The position numbers and the translations under genes are program-made. Under the pieces are notes generated by a model. It worked only from the letters and a program-made list of their open reading frames with translations, had not been told where the DNA came from and ran no database searches. From an uncultured Lachnospiraceae bacterium (GTDB taxonomy: Bacteria; Bacillota; Clostridia; Lachnospirales; Lachnospiraceae), in assembly GCA_947169385.1 (NCBI GenBank), contig CAMVPR010000015.1, forward strand, positions 1 through 56,157: a DNA stretch of 56,157 nucleotides, written 5' to 3'. How positions within the stretch are numbered: position 1 is the stretch's first letter; the number at the start of each line of letters is the position of its first letter. This document shows, in pieces, positions 35,013 to 44,106 of this stretch.

Positions 35013-38000
35013 TTATTTCCCTGCTACATTCTGACTCTTAGCCTTAGATTTATCCTTAGCCTTCGCTTCAGCATTAGCTTTAGGCTTAACATTCTTAATA
35101 GCGCTCTTTATAAGCGACCCACTTTCAATGGACCTATTAAGCTTTTCAACTGTAATTCCCTTATTTTCAAGAATCTTCTCCTTCTGGAAATAATTCGCAA
35201 CCTGCTTGATGTAATCATCCCTCATATCATACGCGTTCTGCTTGGCCAGAAATGCGTCGCTGACTAAAGCCTGAGCATACATGGCCTCCTTGGCAGCGAA
35301 CTGGTTAACAACTACTTTAGCAAGCCTCTCATAACTGTCTAAAGACGCTTGAATCTCATTATTACCCATAGTAACATAACCTGCAATCGATCCAAACTCC
35401 TCTGACATGACACTTATAAAGTCAGCGCTCTCTGATGATATCGTCTCAGCAGCTTTTACGATATTATTCCAATTCTTAACAATGTTCTTGGAATCCTTCT
35501 TAACCCATGTGTTAAAGACCTTATTGTTCCTAAGTTCATTAACCTTATCTTTAACAGAACCATCAGAAAGTCCTTGTCTGATCTGGAGTTTTTCAACATT
35601 TCCAAGGTTAGTCTTTAATGCTCTTTCAACCATGGCCCTTCTAACATACTCATTAGCAGCGTCAGCCTTGTCTGCCTTAAATGACGCATTAATCTCAGCA
35701 GCGAGCACAGCCTGCTCTTCTAGAGCTTTATAACTCTTACTAAGATCCATCTTATTCTGTCGTCCAATCTGTTTCTCACTATTAACCATTAAGAGCTTGC
35801 CACATTCAAGAGTAATACTCTTCTCAGACACTTCATGAACATCCACTGCAATTCTAACACCTTTAGCACTGTCTTTCAGGCGTGAAAGCTGATTGTCATA
35901 CATTGTCATAAACTTATCGGCAGTCCTTGCACCCTTCTCTGCTGCATGGAATCTGATTCCGCCATCTCCTCTCTTACCGAAGATACTCTTTCTCTCTTTA
36001 TAGTATGTTGCAGAATGCTCCTTATATGTATTCAATGCCTCTTTAACCTTATCGGCGCTGCTTGAGAAATCACTTAATACATCTAACACACCTTGCAATG
36101 ACTTAGCCATATTCTTATAAAGCCCAGTACCTGTTCCATCCTCACCTAAGCCTTTATCACGCTGCTTGGCTGTTGAAAGCAGATTGAGCTTGATCTCTTC
36201 TAACTCACCTAAGAATTCCTTCCTCATATACTTAAGGTTGTTGTATTCTCTAAGGAATCTCTCCTGTTCCGGATACCCGTTAATATCTTCGTTGACATCA
36301 TAAGCTTCGTGATTGCCATCTCTGTCTTCGAATTCAAATGTTTCAGCGTCAAAAGGACTTTCATCATAGTTAAGCTCATTGACTCCTTGGTTCACAGCAA
36401 TAACGTTGTCTTTGTTGGCAGTTGTGTTCTTGATGTTAAGGTTAGAAATACTATACAGATAGCCATTGCTGACAATTCCTTCGGTCTGTCCCTTATCGTT
36501 AACTACTTCTTTCATGTTATTCTCTACACTCTTATCAATAGCCACACCGGGTATATCTCTATCGAATATTCCACCACTAATAGTAAAGAAGTTCTGCTCT
36601 ACACTTCGATTCTTATCATCTTTCGCCTGCTGAACTATAGCAACAGCCTCTAAATCAAGCAGCATAAGGTACTCATCTAGACTGTCAACTCCCTCCACGC
36701 TCTTAAACGGAGCAATCTTCTTTCTGAAATCAGAATAAAATCTTGATACCTCCTCTGCAGAAATGTTAGCAGGAAGACTCTTAAGGGTATTAACCCCAAA
36801 ATGTAGTGCTGAGAATAGATCATTGCTCAAAACACCGTTCTGGTTGCTGATATCACAAGCTTTATATATTCTGTTAATCAATTCTCCTAATCTCGTGTCA
36901 TACTGTGACCAACCATTATTGGTCATAGTGTCACTCAACTGCAAAAAATTGACATTGTCAATGTATAAATTAAGGTTATTAAACGCCACCGGCTGAACCT
37001 TTTTGACTCTGTCGGAAGCCTCTAAAGTTCTTGTCTCGTTAAGATCAGCCTGAATGTAATCACAGATTACATCTATGGTCCTGTCATCCCTATAATCCTT
37101 AAGCTCATTATACATCTCACGAAGGAGCTCATTTCTCTGATACACACCGTTAATCTTGGTACTAAGAAGCTTCTCTCCGCATTTCTCTAATGCTTTATAC
37201 CCTCTGCTTAAAGGATCGTACGCATTGAAAATCAGTATAGCGTAGTTCTCATCAACCGGATAATTATTATAATCCCATCCGTTTTCTCTTAGATCTTCCG
37301 TAAAATCAGACAATGTATATGCCCCGATCCTCTGACCTCGATCACGTATCCTTACTATCTGCTTAGAATTGAACGCTCCCATAACATAGCGATGGTATTG
37401 ATCGCCATATAACATCCCTGCTTCCTCAAGGTACTCTCCGAGAATCGCAGTATCATGCTGAACTTTATTGGCATCAAGGTCTGACAACTTGATGCGATTA
37501 GGATGGTTAATATCCAAGTAACAAGCAACAGGGTCATTCCTAGTGTACTTATTGTTAACAAGGTAAGGCTCATAGATAAGCTTAGTATCTTTATTCTGAA
37601 CTTCGTGAAGAATATACGCCTTAGCCAGATTGATCATATTCTTCTGATTAATCTCAATTCTTGACTGTCTCTCAGCGTCAAGAATTAATTCTTCATCAGG
37701 ATCCTTATACATCTCAGCTTTTATAAGGCGCTCCTTAACCTCCTTGATAAGATCCATCGGAGGATTATCACCCTTTATAATCTTAAACGTATCAGCGATA
37801 AGCTCCAGCTCATTCATCGAAGCAGCCTTATTTGAAAGCGTCTTCTGCTGTTTAAGTAATTTACCGAATACTGCATCAAATATTACACCGGCATTATTGA
37901 AATCTGTCTCGTTAATAAATAACGAATTATAGAACTTGTCGTCTCCTTCACTAAATCCCTTCTGATTCTCAATAAAACCTCTCTTATTGACTGTATTGTT

Positions 38001-38882
38001 AATCTCCGTGATAATAGTGAAAAGATCAGTAGTCTGCGCGGTCATAAGAGCAGTCTCCTCAACCTGCTTCTTAGACACTTCTCTTATTCCATTAATGAAT
38101 TCAATGGTATCCGTCAATACTCCATAATTATCAAGACCCTTGTCATGGATGTAGTCAAGTACATGCTTATACGCATTGTCTCTGTCAACCGCGTTATATA
38201 TCTTGTTTTTAAGGACATAATCAATGAATACAGAATAGATTTCGTTTCCAATATCACTACCACTTCTGCTCAAATCGAAGATGGATCTTAAGAATTCTTC
38301 ATCCTCAGGATGAGCTTTATAGTCCCATCCGTTCTTAACAAGAATATCCCTTGCTTCTCTATACTTAGCACCAACTTCAAGATCCTTGTTATGTTTCTCA
38401 ACCTTCTTCTGGAAATCCTCGTCTTCAATCTGGTAACCTTCTGACTTAAGAATCCTGTTGTTATTACTAATCAAGAAATCTACATACTTGGCAAATGAAG
38501 CAATCTTATTACTATACGGAGCATACATATCAAGATCATCCAGTATAACCTTGAGCATATTATTCTGTGCCATTCTGTCAACCGGACGAATCTCACTTAT
38601 CTTATTGACAATTCTAAACAACATATCATCAAAATATTGATTCTCATTAGCACAGGCGTACAGCAATGTCAAAATCATATTATTCTGAAGATTATTAGGC
38701 CATCCACCCTCGGCAAATAAATCATGAAATCTGTCCGAATACGATACCCCGTTAAGCATAGTATTCTTTCTGGCATCCTTATTGGTACCCCAAACCGTCA
38801 TATCCATAAGATCCGGCTGTGAAGTGTAATAGTTAGTAATTGCAGCCTCGTCTATCTCTGTTATATACTTCCCATCTGGCAT
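35013..38882 (-). CDS. Large repeat-containing modular protein (P2)
   Basis: 1289 residues, no signal peptide. Four repeats of about 85 residues, each opening with a Gly-Trp motif, start near residues 54 (FAEGGWPNN), 178 (VKNGWDYKAHPEDEE), 528 (RENGWDYNNYPVDEN) and 650 (TNNGWSQYDTRL); each continues with an IF/IY helix and a second helix. Module A is at 918-998 (YYKERKSIFGKRG) and module B at 1074-1145 (LRNNKVFNTWVK). The C-terminus is a Lys/Ala-rich, probably disordered tail (KANAEAKAKDKSKAKS). AGGAGG precedes the ATG. I know no family for the repeats and recognise no catalytic motif. Confidence 0.75.
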   Translation of the reverse strand: MPDGKYITEIDEAAITNYYTSQPDLMDMTVWGTNKDARKNTMLNGVSYSDRFHDLFAEGGWPNNLQNNMILTLLYACANENQYFDDMLFRIVNKISEIRPVDRMAQNNMLKVILDDLDMYAPYSNKIASFAKYVDFLISNNNRILKSEGYQIEDEDFQKKVEKHNKDLEVGAKYREARDILVKNGWDYKAHPEDEEFLRSIFDLSRSGSDIGNEIYSVFIDYVLKNKIYNAVDRDNAYKHVLDYIHDKGLDNYGVLTDTIEFINGIREVSKKQVEETALMTAQTTDLFTIITEINNTVNKRGFIENQKGFSEGDDKFYNSLFINETDFNNAGVIFDAVFGKLLKQQKTLSNKAASMNELELIADTFKIIKGDNPPMDLIKEVKERLIKAEMYKDPDEELILDAERQSRIEINQKNMINLAKAYILHEVQNKDTKLIYEPYLVNNKYTRNDPVACYLDINHPNRIKLSDLDANKVQHDTAILGEYLEEAGMLYGDQYHRYVMGAFNSKQIVRIRDRGQRIGAYTLSDFTEDLRENGWDYNNYPVDENYAILIFNAYDPLSRGYKALEKCGEKLLSTKINGVYQRNELLREMYNELKDYRDDRTIDVICDYIQADLNETRTLEASDRVKKVQPVAFNNLNLYIDNVNFLQLSDTMTNNGWSQYDTRLGELINRIYKACDISNQNGVLSNDLFSALHFGVNTLKSLPANISAEEVSRFYSDFRKKIAPFKSVEGVDSLDEYLMLLDLEAVAIVQQAKDDKNRSVEQNFFTISGGIFDRDIPGVAIDKSVENNMKEVVNDKGQTEGIVSNGYLYSISNLNIKNTTANKDNVIAVNQGVNELNYDESPFDAETFEFEDRDGNHEAYDVNEDINGYPEQERFLREYNNLKYMRKEFLGELEEIKLNLLSTAKQRDKGLGEDGTGTGLYKNMAKSLQGVLDVLSDFSSSADKVKEALNTYKEHSATYYKERKSIFGKRGDGGIRFHAAEKGARTADKFMTMYDNQLSRLKDSAKGVRIAVDVHEVSEKSITLECGKLLMVNSEKQIGRQNKMDLSKSYKALEEQAVLAAEINASFKADKADAANEYVRRAMVERALKTNLGNVEKLQIRQGLSDGSVKDKVNELRNNKVFNTWVKKDSKNIVKNWNNIVKAAETISSESADFISVMSEEFGSIAGYVTMGNNEIQASLDSYERLAKVVVNQFAAKEAMYAQALVSDAFLAKQNAYDMRDDYIKQVANYFQKEKILENKGITVEKLNRSIESGSLIKSAIKNVKPKANAEAKAKDKSKAKSQNVAGK

Positions 38883-38911
38883 ATCATAATCCTCCTATTA
38901 ATTATCTATTA

Positions 38912-39130
38912 TCATGATGGCAGCTTAAATTTTCTGCCATTTGGTTTATTGGTTTTAACCTTTTTAGGTTTCTGTTCTCTTGATATCTTCGCTGCCTTAG
39001 CTCTGTCTGCTCCAAAAGAATCAATGTCAATATACTTAGCGGAACCGGTATACTCAACCAACCATCTTGAAGCTTTTTCTCCAATCCCTTTCTTAAGATT
39101 ATTCTTAATTTTACTATATATTATAACATT
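38912..39130 (-). pseudogene. C-terminal remnant of another large modular protein
   Basis: A 72-codon minus-strand frame ends SREQKPKKVKTNKPNGRK plus FKLPS and a TGA at 38912-38914. It contains KASRWLVEYTGSAKYIDID. It has no start codon; a TGA precedes it, and its first codons overlap the -10 box at 39120. The basic tail resembles those of P2 and P3. The simplest reading is a family gene that lost its body by deletion, leaving promoter and tail just upstream of P2. It accounts for most of the 380-base gap 38883-39262; the rest holds two promoters. Confidence 0.5.
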
Positions 39131-39150
39131 TCATATAACAAATGAGCAAC
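39120..39150 (-). promoter_or_regulatory. Family promoter motif upstream of the remnant and P2
   Basis: Minus strand GTTGCTCATTTGTTAT (39135-39150), 9 bases, then TATAAT (39120-39125). It matches the P1 motif at 13 of 16 positions, with a spacer two bases shorter than in the other three. Confidence 0.5.
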
Positions 39151-39217
39151 ATTTTGGATGATACGCCAAAAAATCTAAATAATCGCATTTGTCCTTTTAT
39201 ATCATTTAGAGTTGTGC

Positions 39218-39223
39218 TAAAAT
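39218..39223 (+). promoter_or_regulatory. Extended -10 box of the purine permease gene
   Basis: TGCTAAAAT on the plus strand, about 40 bases before the ATG. No good -35 is seen. The short leader cannot hold a purine riboswitch. Confidence 0.45.
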
Positions 39224-39262
39224 ATGTGAGTATTTTTATAAATCAAATAAAGGAGTACTATC

Positions 39263-40621
39263 ATGGAAAAGTTTTTCAAACTCAAAGAACGTGGTACCAC
39301 AACCAAGACAGAGATTATTGCCGGTGTCACAACATTCATGACCATGGCGTACATTCTTGCAGTTAACCCAAGCATCTTAAGTGCTACCGGCATGGATGCA
39401 ACCGCGGTTCTTCTTGCAACATGTATCGCCTCATTCATCGGAACCCTATGCATGGCTTTGATGGCTAATCTGCCATTTGCATTATCTGCAGGAATGGGAC
39501 TTAACGCCTACATGGCGTACACAGTAGTTCTAGGAATGGGTTATTCGTGGCAAGTTGCTTTGCTCGCGGTATTTGTTGAAGGTATCATATTCATTTTACT
39601 TTCAGTTACCCCTGTTCGTGAAGCTATCTTTAACTCAATCCCTCTTGAATTAAAGCGTGCAGTTTCTGTGGGTATCGGACTTTTTATCTGCTTCATCGGT
39701 CTTCAGAATGCCAAATTGGTTGTCGGCGGCGCTACTTTAGTTGAGATGGTCAGTTTCAAAGAGAATTTCAGCACAGTCGGAATAACCTCACTTCTTGCAC
39801 TCTTAGGTGTATTTATCATGGCTATTCTCTATATCAAGAAGGTTCCCGGTTCAATCCTTATCGGAATCTTTGTAACCTGGATTCTTGGTATGATATGCCA
39901 GGTGGCAGGTATATACGCACCTAACCCGGAGGAGGGCTTCTATTCGTTGTTCCCTTCATTTGCAATGACTGACTTCTCTAAGCTTGGCGAGACTTTCGGA
40001 CAGTGTTTCCATGTTGACATGAAAGGTGTTGGAATCTTCAACTTCATCGTTGTTGTGTTCGCTTTCCTTTTCGTAGACCTTTTCGATACACTAGGAACCC
40101 TTATCGGTGTGGCTTCTAAGGCTGACATGCTTGACGAGGAAGGCAAGCTTCCTGCTATCAAGCCTGCTCTTATGGCTGATGCTATTGCAACCTCAGCCGG
40201 TGCGGTTCTTGGAACTTCTACTACCACTACTTATGTTGAGTCTGCAGCCGGTGTCGGAGCCGGAGGAAGAACAGGTTTAACTTCACTTACAACCGCAATA
40301 CTCTTCCTTCTTTCAATGCTTCTTGCGCCTATTTTCATCGCGATTCCTTCATTTGCAACAGCTCCTGCTCTTGTAATAGTCGGATTCTTGATGTTCAGCG
40401 GAATCACCGAGCTTAAGATGGATGAAGAGAACTTCACTTCAGCAATCCCTGCATATATTTGTATATTCTCAATGCCTTTATTCTACAGCATTTCAGAGGG
40501 TATCTCACTTGGTGTAATCTCTTATGTTATCATCAACGTATGCACAGGTAAGGCTAAGGAAGTTAATCCTATAATGTATATTCTTACAGTGTTATTCATT
40601 CTTAAGTATATATTCTTGTAG
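39263..40621 (+). CDS. NCS2 family purine permease (AzgA/PbuG-like)
   Basis: 452 residues with about thirteen hydrophobic segments. AzgA-type signatures: TEIIAGVTTFMTMAYILAVNP at the N-terminus, ALSAGMGLNAYMAYTVV, FLFVDLFDTLGTLIGVASKA and GTSTTTTYVESAAGVGAGGRTGL. Known members import hypoxanthine, guanine or adenine by proton symport. AAAGGAG precedes the ATG. It is a single-gene unit with a strong terminator. Codon use (GC-rich third positions, many CTT/GGT) resembles housekeeping genes rather than the large proteins on either side. Confidence 0.93.
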   Translation: MEKFFKLKERGTTTKTEIIAGVTTFMTMAYILAVNPSILSATGMDATAVLLATCIASFIGTLCMALMANLPFALSAGMGLNAYMAYTVVLGMGYSWQVALLAVFVEGIIFILLSVTPVREAIFNSIPLELKRAVSVGIGLFICFIGLQNAKLVVGGATLVEMVSFKENFSTVGITSLLALLGVFIMAILYIKKVPGSILIGIFVTWILGMICQVAGIYAPNPEEGFYSLFPSFAMTDFSKLGETFGQCFHVDMKGVGIFNFIVVVFAFLFVDLFDTLGTLIGVASKADMLDEEGKLPAIKPALMADAIATSAGAVLGTSTTTTYVESAAGVGAGGRTGLTSLTTAILFLLSMLLAPIFIAIPSFATAPALVIVGFLMFSGITELKMDEENFTSAIPAYICIFSMPLFYSISEGISLGVISYVIINVCTGKAKEVNPIMYILTVLFILKYIFL

Positions 40622-40647
40622 GATGTAGAATTATGATGATTTAAAGT

Positions 40648-40683
40648 GCCCCGCCTAACTGTTAGGCGGGGCTTTTGTTTTTT
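40648..40683 (+). terminator. Terminator of the purine permease gene
   Basis: GCCCCGCCTAA and TTAGGCGGGGC form a perfect 11-base stem with a 3-base loop, followed by TTTTGTTTTTT. Confidence 0.92.
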
Positions 40684-40724
40684 GCTAAGTAATCAACGGG
40701 GACAGGCCACGTTGATTACTTAGC
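40684..40724. repeat. GCTAAGT hairpin element, copy 1
   Basis: A 15-base perfect stem starting GCTAAGTAATCAACG with the loop GGGGACAGGCCA region. It is 41 bases long, as is the related hairpin at 52289-52329, and both follow a terminator. Confidence 0.7.
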
Positions 40725-40821
40725 GATTATTTTTAATAATCATCCCAGTAGCTTTCATCATCCTCATGCAGTGAAATCAATTGCTATATAACCTTATTTC
40801 CAGCATAATAATAAACCTACC

Positions 40822-40850
40822 TTGACAATCACATCTCTATAGTATATTAT
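40822..40850 (+). promoter_or_regulatory. Orphan consensus promoter
   Basis: TTGACA (40822-40827), exactly 17 bases, TATTAT (40845-40850). No plus-strand gene follows. The transcript would run into a weak stem (AGAAG.../...CTTCT) with seven T at 40861-40923 and overlap, in antisense, the end of the fragment at 40890. A small RNA is possible. Confidence 0.6.
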
Positions 40851-40889
40851 TACATGTGAAAGAAGCTGGTTTTTAACCGTAGGGTCATT

Positions 40890-41168
40890 CTATGATTCCG
40901 GCGGGGTGCTAACTTCTTTTTTTATGTTTATAATATCATAAAATAGTAATCCATTATCATTACATCTCACTACCATAATACCTTTATACTTGTTCCAACG
41001 AATGCTATCTTCACCGACTGCTTTTACGGGAAATTCAACGCCAACATCGTATCTATACCAGCCTTTCGAGGCTTTTTTGATATGCTTATTAGACTTATTG
41101 TCCAACCATCTACGATTGTCAGCATTACTAATTAACTCAGGTATTTTAGTTGACTTTTCACACGCACT
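40890..41168 (-). pseudogene. C-terminal domain fragment, possibly of a mobile-element polyvalent protein
   Basis: An open minus-strand frame of 92 codons without ATG ends at 40890. It reads KIPELISNADNRRWLDNKSN, then KASKGWYRYDVGVEFPVKA and YKGIMVVRCNDNGLLFYDI with a short NIKKE tail. The end resembles the small alpha-beta domains (LPD3 or PBECR-like) at the C-termini of large phage and conjugative-element proteins; I am unsure of this. A 71-codon version could start at a TTG at 41105 but has no ribosome binding site. It lies directly downstream of the hydrolase gene. Confidence 0.45.
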
Positions 41169-41173
41169 TTATT

Positions 41174-42010
41174 TTACAGTTCCTCTATCCACGAAAAGAA
41201 CTTATCTAACCCTTTATTCTCTACTCTACTCTCCAAAAACATTCCGGCTGTATACCATGAGTGAGTGTTCTTCTTGTCTTCTACGCTGTAGAGTTCACAT
41301 CGGTTGCCGATCTCATTTGCCTTTTTAGCAAAATCTTCAGCACAAGCATATTCAATCAATCCATCATGTTTACTTTGGATAAGGAGCATCGGGATGCTGT
41401 TCTTTGACATCAGTGCTTCAGGTTCGCCATTTCTTCTATTGTACCCTTTTCTAAAAAGTTGGTTCAGAAGCATTTTTATGGTTAAACCTTGATCTTCTCT
41501 AAAACTGTATGGGCCACCAGAACCGATATATCCAATAATATTCGAAATATCGACTCCATACTTATCCTGAACTTTTCTGCAATAACACATAATTGATGAC
41601 AAATGTGCACCTGCAGACGGTCCTGCCACTACGACCTTCGATATGTCTACTCCTGCTTTATTCAAGTAGTCCATAGCAGCATTATAAGCTTTGCAGACAT
41701 CCTTAATCTGACAAGGATATTTATACTTTGGAGATAATCTGTATCCCAATGAAACAAAGCGATATCCCTGAGCACAGACGCACTGCCCTACATAATCAAA
41801 AAAATTAGGATTGCCTGCATTCCAGCCGCCACCATGGACCCAGACAATAATCTTGTCACTTACGACCTTCTTTGGTTCATAATAAAGATAATACTGCTCT
41901 TTATCTCTACCGTAAGATACTTTAACTGGCTTGCATTTCTTCTTTACCTGAAACATTTTCCAATATAGACCGAAGTAGCTTAGGTTCTCACGCAAATAGT
42001 CATATTTCAT
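41174..42010 (-). CDS. Alpha/beta hydrolase, esterase/lipase type
   Basis: 278 residues of the HSL-like (Abhydrolase_3/BD-FAE) group. The oxyanion motif is WVHGGGWNAGN, the nucleophile Ser132 lies in VAGPSAGAHLSS, and the acid and His are Asp216 (SKHDGLIEY) and His250 (KKNTHSWY). No signal peptide, so cytosolic. The physiological ester is unknown. The gene stands between a coding remnant and the LUD gene, all on the minus strand; the 87-base gap before it shows no terminator. Confidence 0.88.
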   Translation of the reverse strand: MKYDYLRENLSYFGLYWKMFQVKKKCKPVKVSYGRDKEQYYLYYEPKKVVSDKIIVWVHGGGWNAGNPNFFDYVGQCVCAQGYRFVSLGYRLSPKYKYPCQIKDVCKAYNAAMDYLNKAGVDISKVVVAGPSAGAHLSSIMCYCRKVQDKYGVDISNIIGYIGSGGPYSFREDQGLTIKMLLNQLFRKGYNRRNGEPEALMSKNSIPMLLIQSKHDGLIEYACAEDFAKKANEIGNRCELYSVEDKKNTHSWYTAGMFLESRVENKGLDKFFSWIEEL

Positions 42011-42097
42011 ACACTATAAACCTCTTTCATAATAATTCTACTAACTAATAATCACACCGTTATCTCTCCTATATGTATTTCTCTACTGCTGTCTTTA

Positions 42098-42733
42098 CTA
42101 AAACCCTAAATTATCATTTACAAGTATCACATGAATTCTATCCTTATGTCTTGAAAATCTTGTAATTAAGAACTGACAGCAGATAGTATCCGGAGATTTG
42201 CAATTCATGCAGGATCCTGTCTTGGTACACGGTGTAGAAATGTTAAAACGCTGTGCATTAATTGGAGCCGCAACATTTCTCGCACGCTTCAACGCTCCAT
42301 CCACATCATCACACACCTTATTCATTCCAACAATAAACAATACTTTCCTTGGGCCCTGGGCTATAGCAGAAACTCTGTTAGAGTTGCCGTCTATATTTAC
42401 AATCACTCCGTCTTCGGTGATTGCATTTGCACTCGACAAAAACACATCAGCATCATATGCCATCAACATCGCAGCACGCTTGTCTTCCATAGCATCGCGG
42501 TCTATAAAATCATACTCACCTTTCTTAAGCTCTTCAACAAGTCCAATCTCATGCGCACTCATTGCGCCTCCCATTGTCACAGAACTCCCTTTACCAATAA
42601 TAGAAAGAGCCAATTTGCGAGCCTCGTCTTTATTTGCCGCATAATATCCTGTCATATTTCTAGACTCTAATCCCTTAATAACCTTGCCAGCCAACAATTC
42701 ATTTCTCTTAAAAATATTCTCATTCATATTCAT
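42098..42733 (-). CDS. LUD-domain protein (LutC/YkgG-like)
   Basis: 211 residues. The LUD (DUF162) core is visible: GKGSSVTMGGAMSAHEIGLV, ADVFLSSANAITEDGVIVNI and SAIAQGPRKVLFIVGMNKVC. A Cys-rich segment (STPCTKTGSCMNCKSPDTIC) near the end is common in clostridial single-domain members. LutC works with LutA and LutB in lactate oxidation, but neither is here, so lactate use is not supported and the role is open. AGAGGAG precedes the ATG. It lies 12 bases downstream of the NhaC-like antiporter, which suggests an operon. Confidence 0.85.
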   Translation of the reverse strand: MNMNENIFKRNELLAGKVIKGLESRNMTGYYAANKDEARKLALSIIGKGSSVTMGGAMSAHEIGLVEELKKGEYDFIDRDAMEDKRAAMLMAYDADVFLSSANAITEDGVIVNIDGNSNRVSAIAQGPRKVLFIVGMNKVCDDVDGALKRARNVAAPINAQRFNISTPCTKTGSCMNCKSPDTICCQFLITRFSRHKDRIHVILVNDNLGF

Positions 42734-42745
42734 AATCTCCTCTTA

Positions 42746-44059
42746 TCATCTATCTCGTATAATTGATATCGCAACCATAACTATAAGCACAAAAGGATAT
42801 ATCAGATACGGAATAATTGATACACTGGTAATCTCACCAATATTGGCTGCCACTAAAAGCTGAGCTCCGTAAGGGATAATTCCCTGCATAACGCAGGAAC
42901 ATGTATCAAGAAGGGATGCTGTCTTCTTAGGCGATACATCGTATTCCGTGCTGATCTCCTTGGCTATCGGAGCAGCAATGACAATCGCAACCGTATTGTT
43001 AGCGGTAGCCACATCCATAAATGTAGTGAGCACTGCGATTCCAAACATACCACCGCGCTTGCCTTTAGCTCTCTTGCGAATCATAGCAAGTATAGCCTCG
43101 AAGCCTCCATTTTCTTTCATGAGTGAAGCTATAGAAGCCACAAGTATGGTAACAATCATAGTCTCAAACATACCCGCCATACCGTTGCCCATAGAGTTAA
43201 GTGCCGTCGCATACTCAAGTGAACCGGATATTATTCCTGCTCCCACGAACAGAACAATTCCCGTCATTAACACTATAAACACATTGATTCCGATTATAGA
43301 AAGGATAAGGACTATAAAGTATGGAAGGGCTTGAAGAACGCTGTACTCAAGCTTACCAACGTCTGCACCGTTCTTGGTTATCGCATATACAATCAGCACG
43401 ACAAATGTTACTATTGCTGCAGGGAGAGCAACCTTTATATTGGTCCGGAATTTATCCTTCATCTCAACTCCCTGAGTCTTCGTTGCCGCAATTGTCGTAT
43501 CTGATATAAACGACAGATTATCACCAAACATAGCACCACCAACGACAACACCTAAACATAAAGGAAGGTCAATATTACCATTTGCCGAAACAGCACACGC
43601 TACAGGCGCTAAGACCGATATGGTTCCGACGCTTGTTCCCATAGCCATAGATATAATGCAGGCAATTAAGAAGAAGCCCGGTATTACGAATCTTCCCGGA
43701 ATAAGATCAAGAAGCATATTAGCTGTGCTTGATGCACCTCCGGCTGCACTTGCGATTCCGCTGAATGCCCCTGCCATCAGGAAAATGAATAACATAATCG
43801 TGATGTTATCGTCTCCTATTCCTTTCGCACAGAAATGAATATTCTCCTCAAAGCTGCGCTTCCTGTTCTGAAGGAATGCTACAATGAGGGCTATTGAAAA
43901 TGCCAAAACAACAGATACAACGTAGAATCCCATCTGTCCGTCTAACGGCTTCACGTACTCAAAGTATATTCCATTCCCTAAATAAAACACAAGGAACAGC
44001 GCAATGGGGAGCAGCGCCTTCGCATTGGGCTTTATCTTACTATTATTGTTAGTCTCCAT
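42746..44059 (-). CDS. nhaC: NhaC family sodium/proton antiporter
   Basis: 437 residues with about eleven hydrophobic segments. Family motifs: GAFSGIASAAGGASSTANML, MAMGTSVGTISVLAPVACAV, VVVGGAMFGDNLSFISDTTIAA and LDTCSCVMQGIIPYGAQLL. NhaC-group proteins exchange Na+ for H+, and some exchange organic acids such as malate and lactate; the pairing with a LUD protein hints at an organic acid but does not prove it. First gene of a two-gene unit with the LUD gene. Confidence 0.9.
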   Translation of the reverse strand: METNNNSKIKPNAKALLPIALFLVFYLGNGIYFEYVKPLDGQMGFYVVSVVLAFSIALIVAFLQNRKRSFEENIHFCAKGIGDDNITIMLFIFLMAGAFSGIASAAGGASSTANMLLDLIPGRFVIPGFFLIACIISMAMGTSVGTISVLAPVACAVSANGNIDLPLCLGVVVGGAMFGDNLSFISDTTIAATKTQGVEMKDKFRTNIKVALPAAIVTFVVLIVYAITKNGADVGKLEYSVLQALPYFIVLILSIIGINVFIVLMTGIVLFVGAGIISGSLEYATALNSMGNGMAGMFETMIVTILVASIASLMKENGGFEAILAMIRKRAKGKRGGMFGIAVLTTFMDVATANNTVAIVIAAPIAKEISTEYDVSPKKTASLLDTCSCVMQGIIPYGAQLLVAANIGEITSVSIIPYLIYPFVLIVMVAISIIRDR

Positions 44060-44106
44060 GTCATTTATCTCCTTTAATATAATAGATTCATATTATACCG
44101 CATCGC

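Noticed and set aside
38902-39084. 60-codon minus-strand frame starting with TTG
   Set aside because: It overlaps a frame with much better protein character (the C-terminal remnant) and has no recognisable features.
39150-39262. Purine riboswitch before the purine permease gene
   Set aside because: The leader after the -10 box is about 40 bases and lacks the conserved loop sequences and three-way junction.
40850-40925. Riboswitch (preQ1, c-di-GMP or similar) after the orphan promoter
   Set aside because: I could not match conserved cores of any class, and no gene follows on that strand.
42098-44059. Lactate utilisation operon
   Set aside because: Only a LUD-domain gene is present; lutA and lutB are absent, and the antiporter does not define a substrate.
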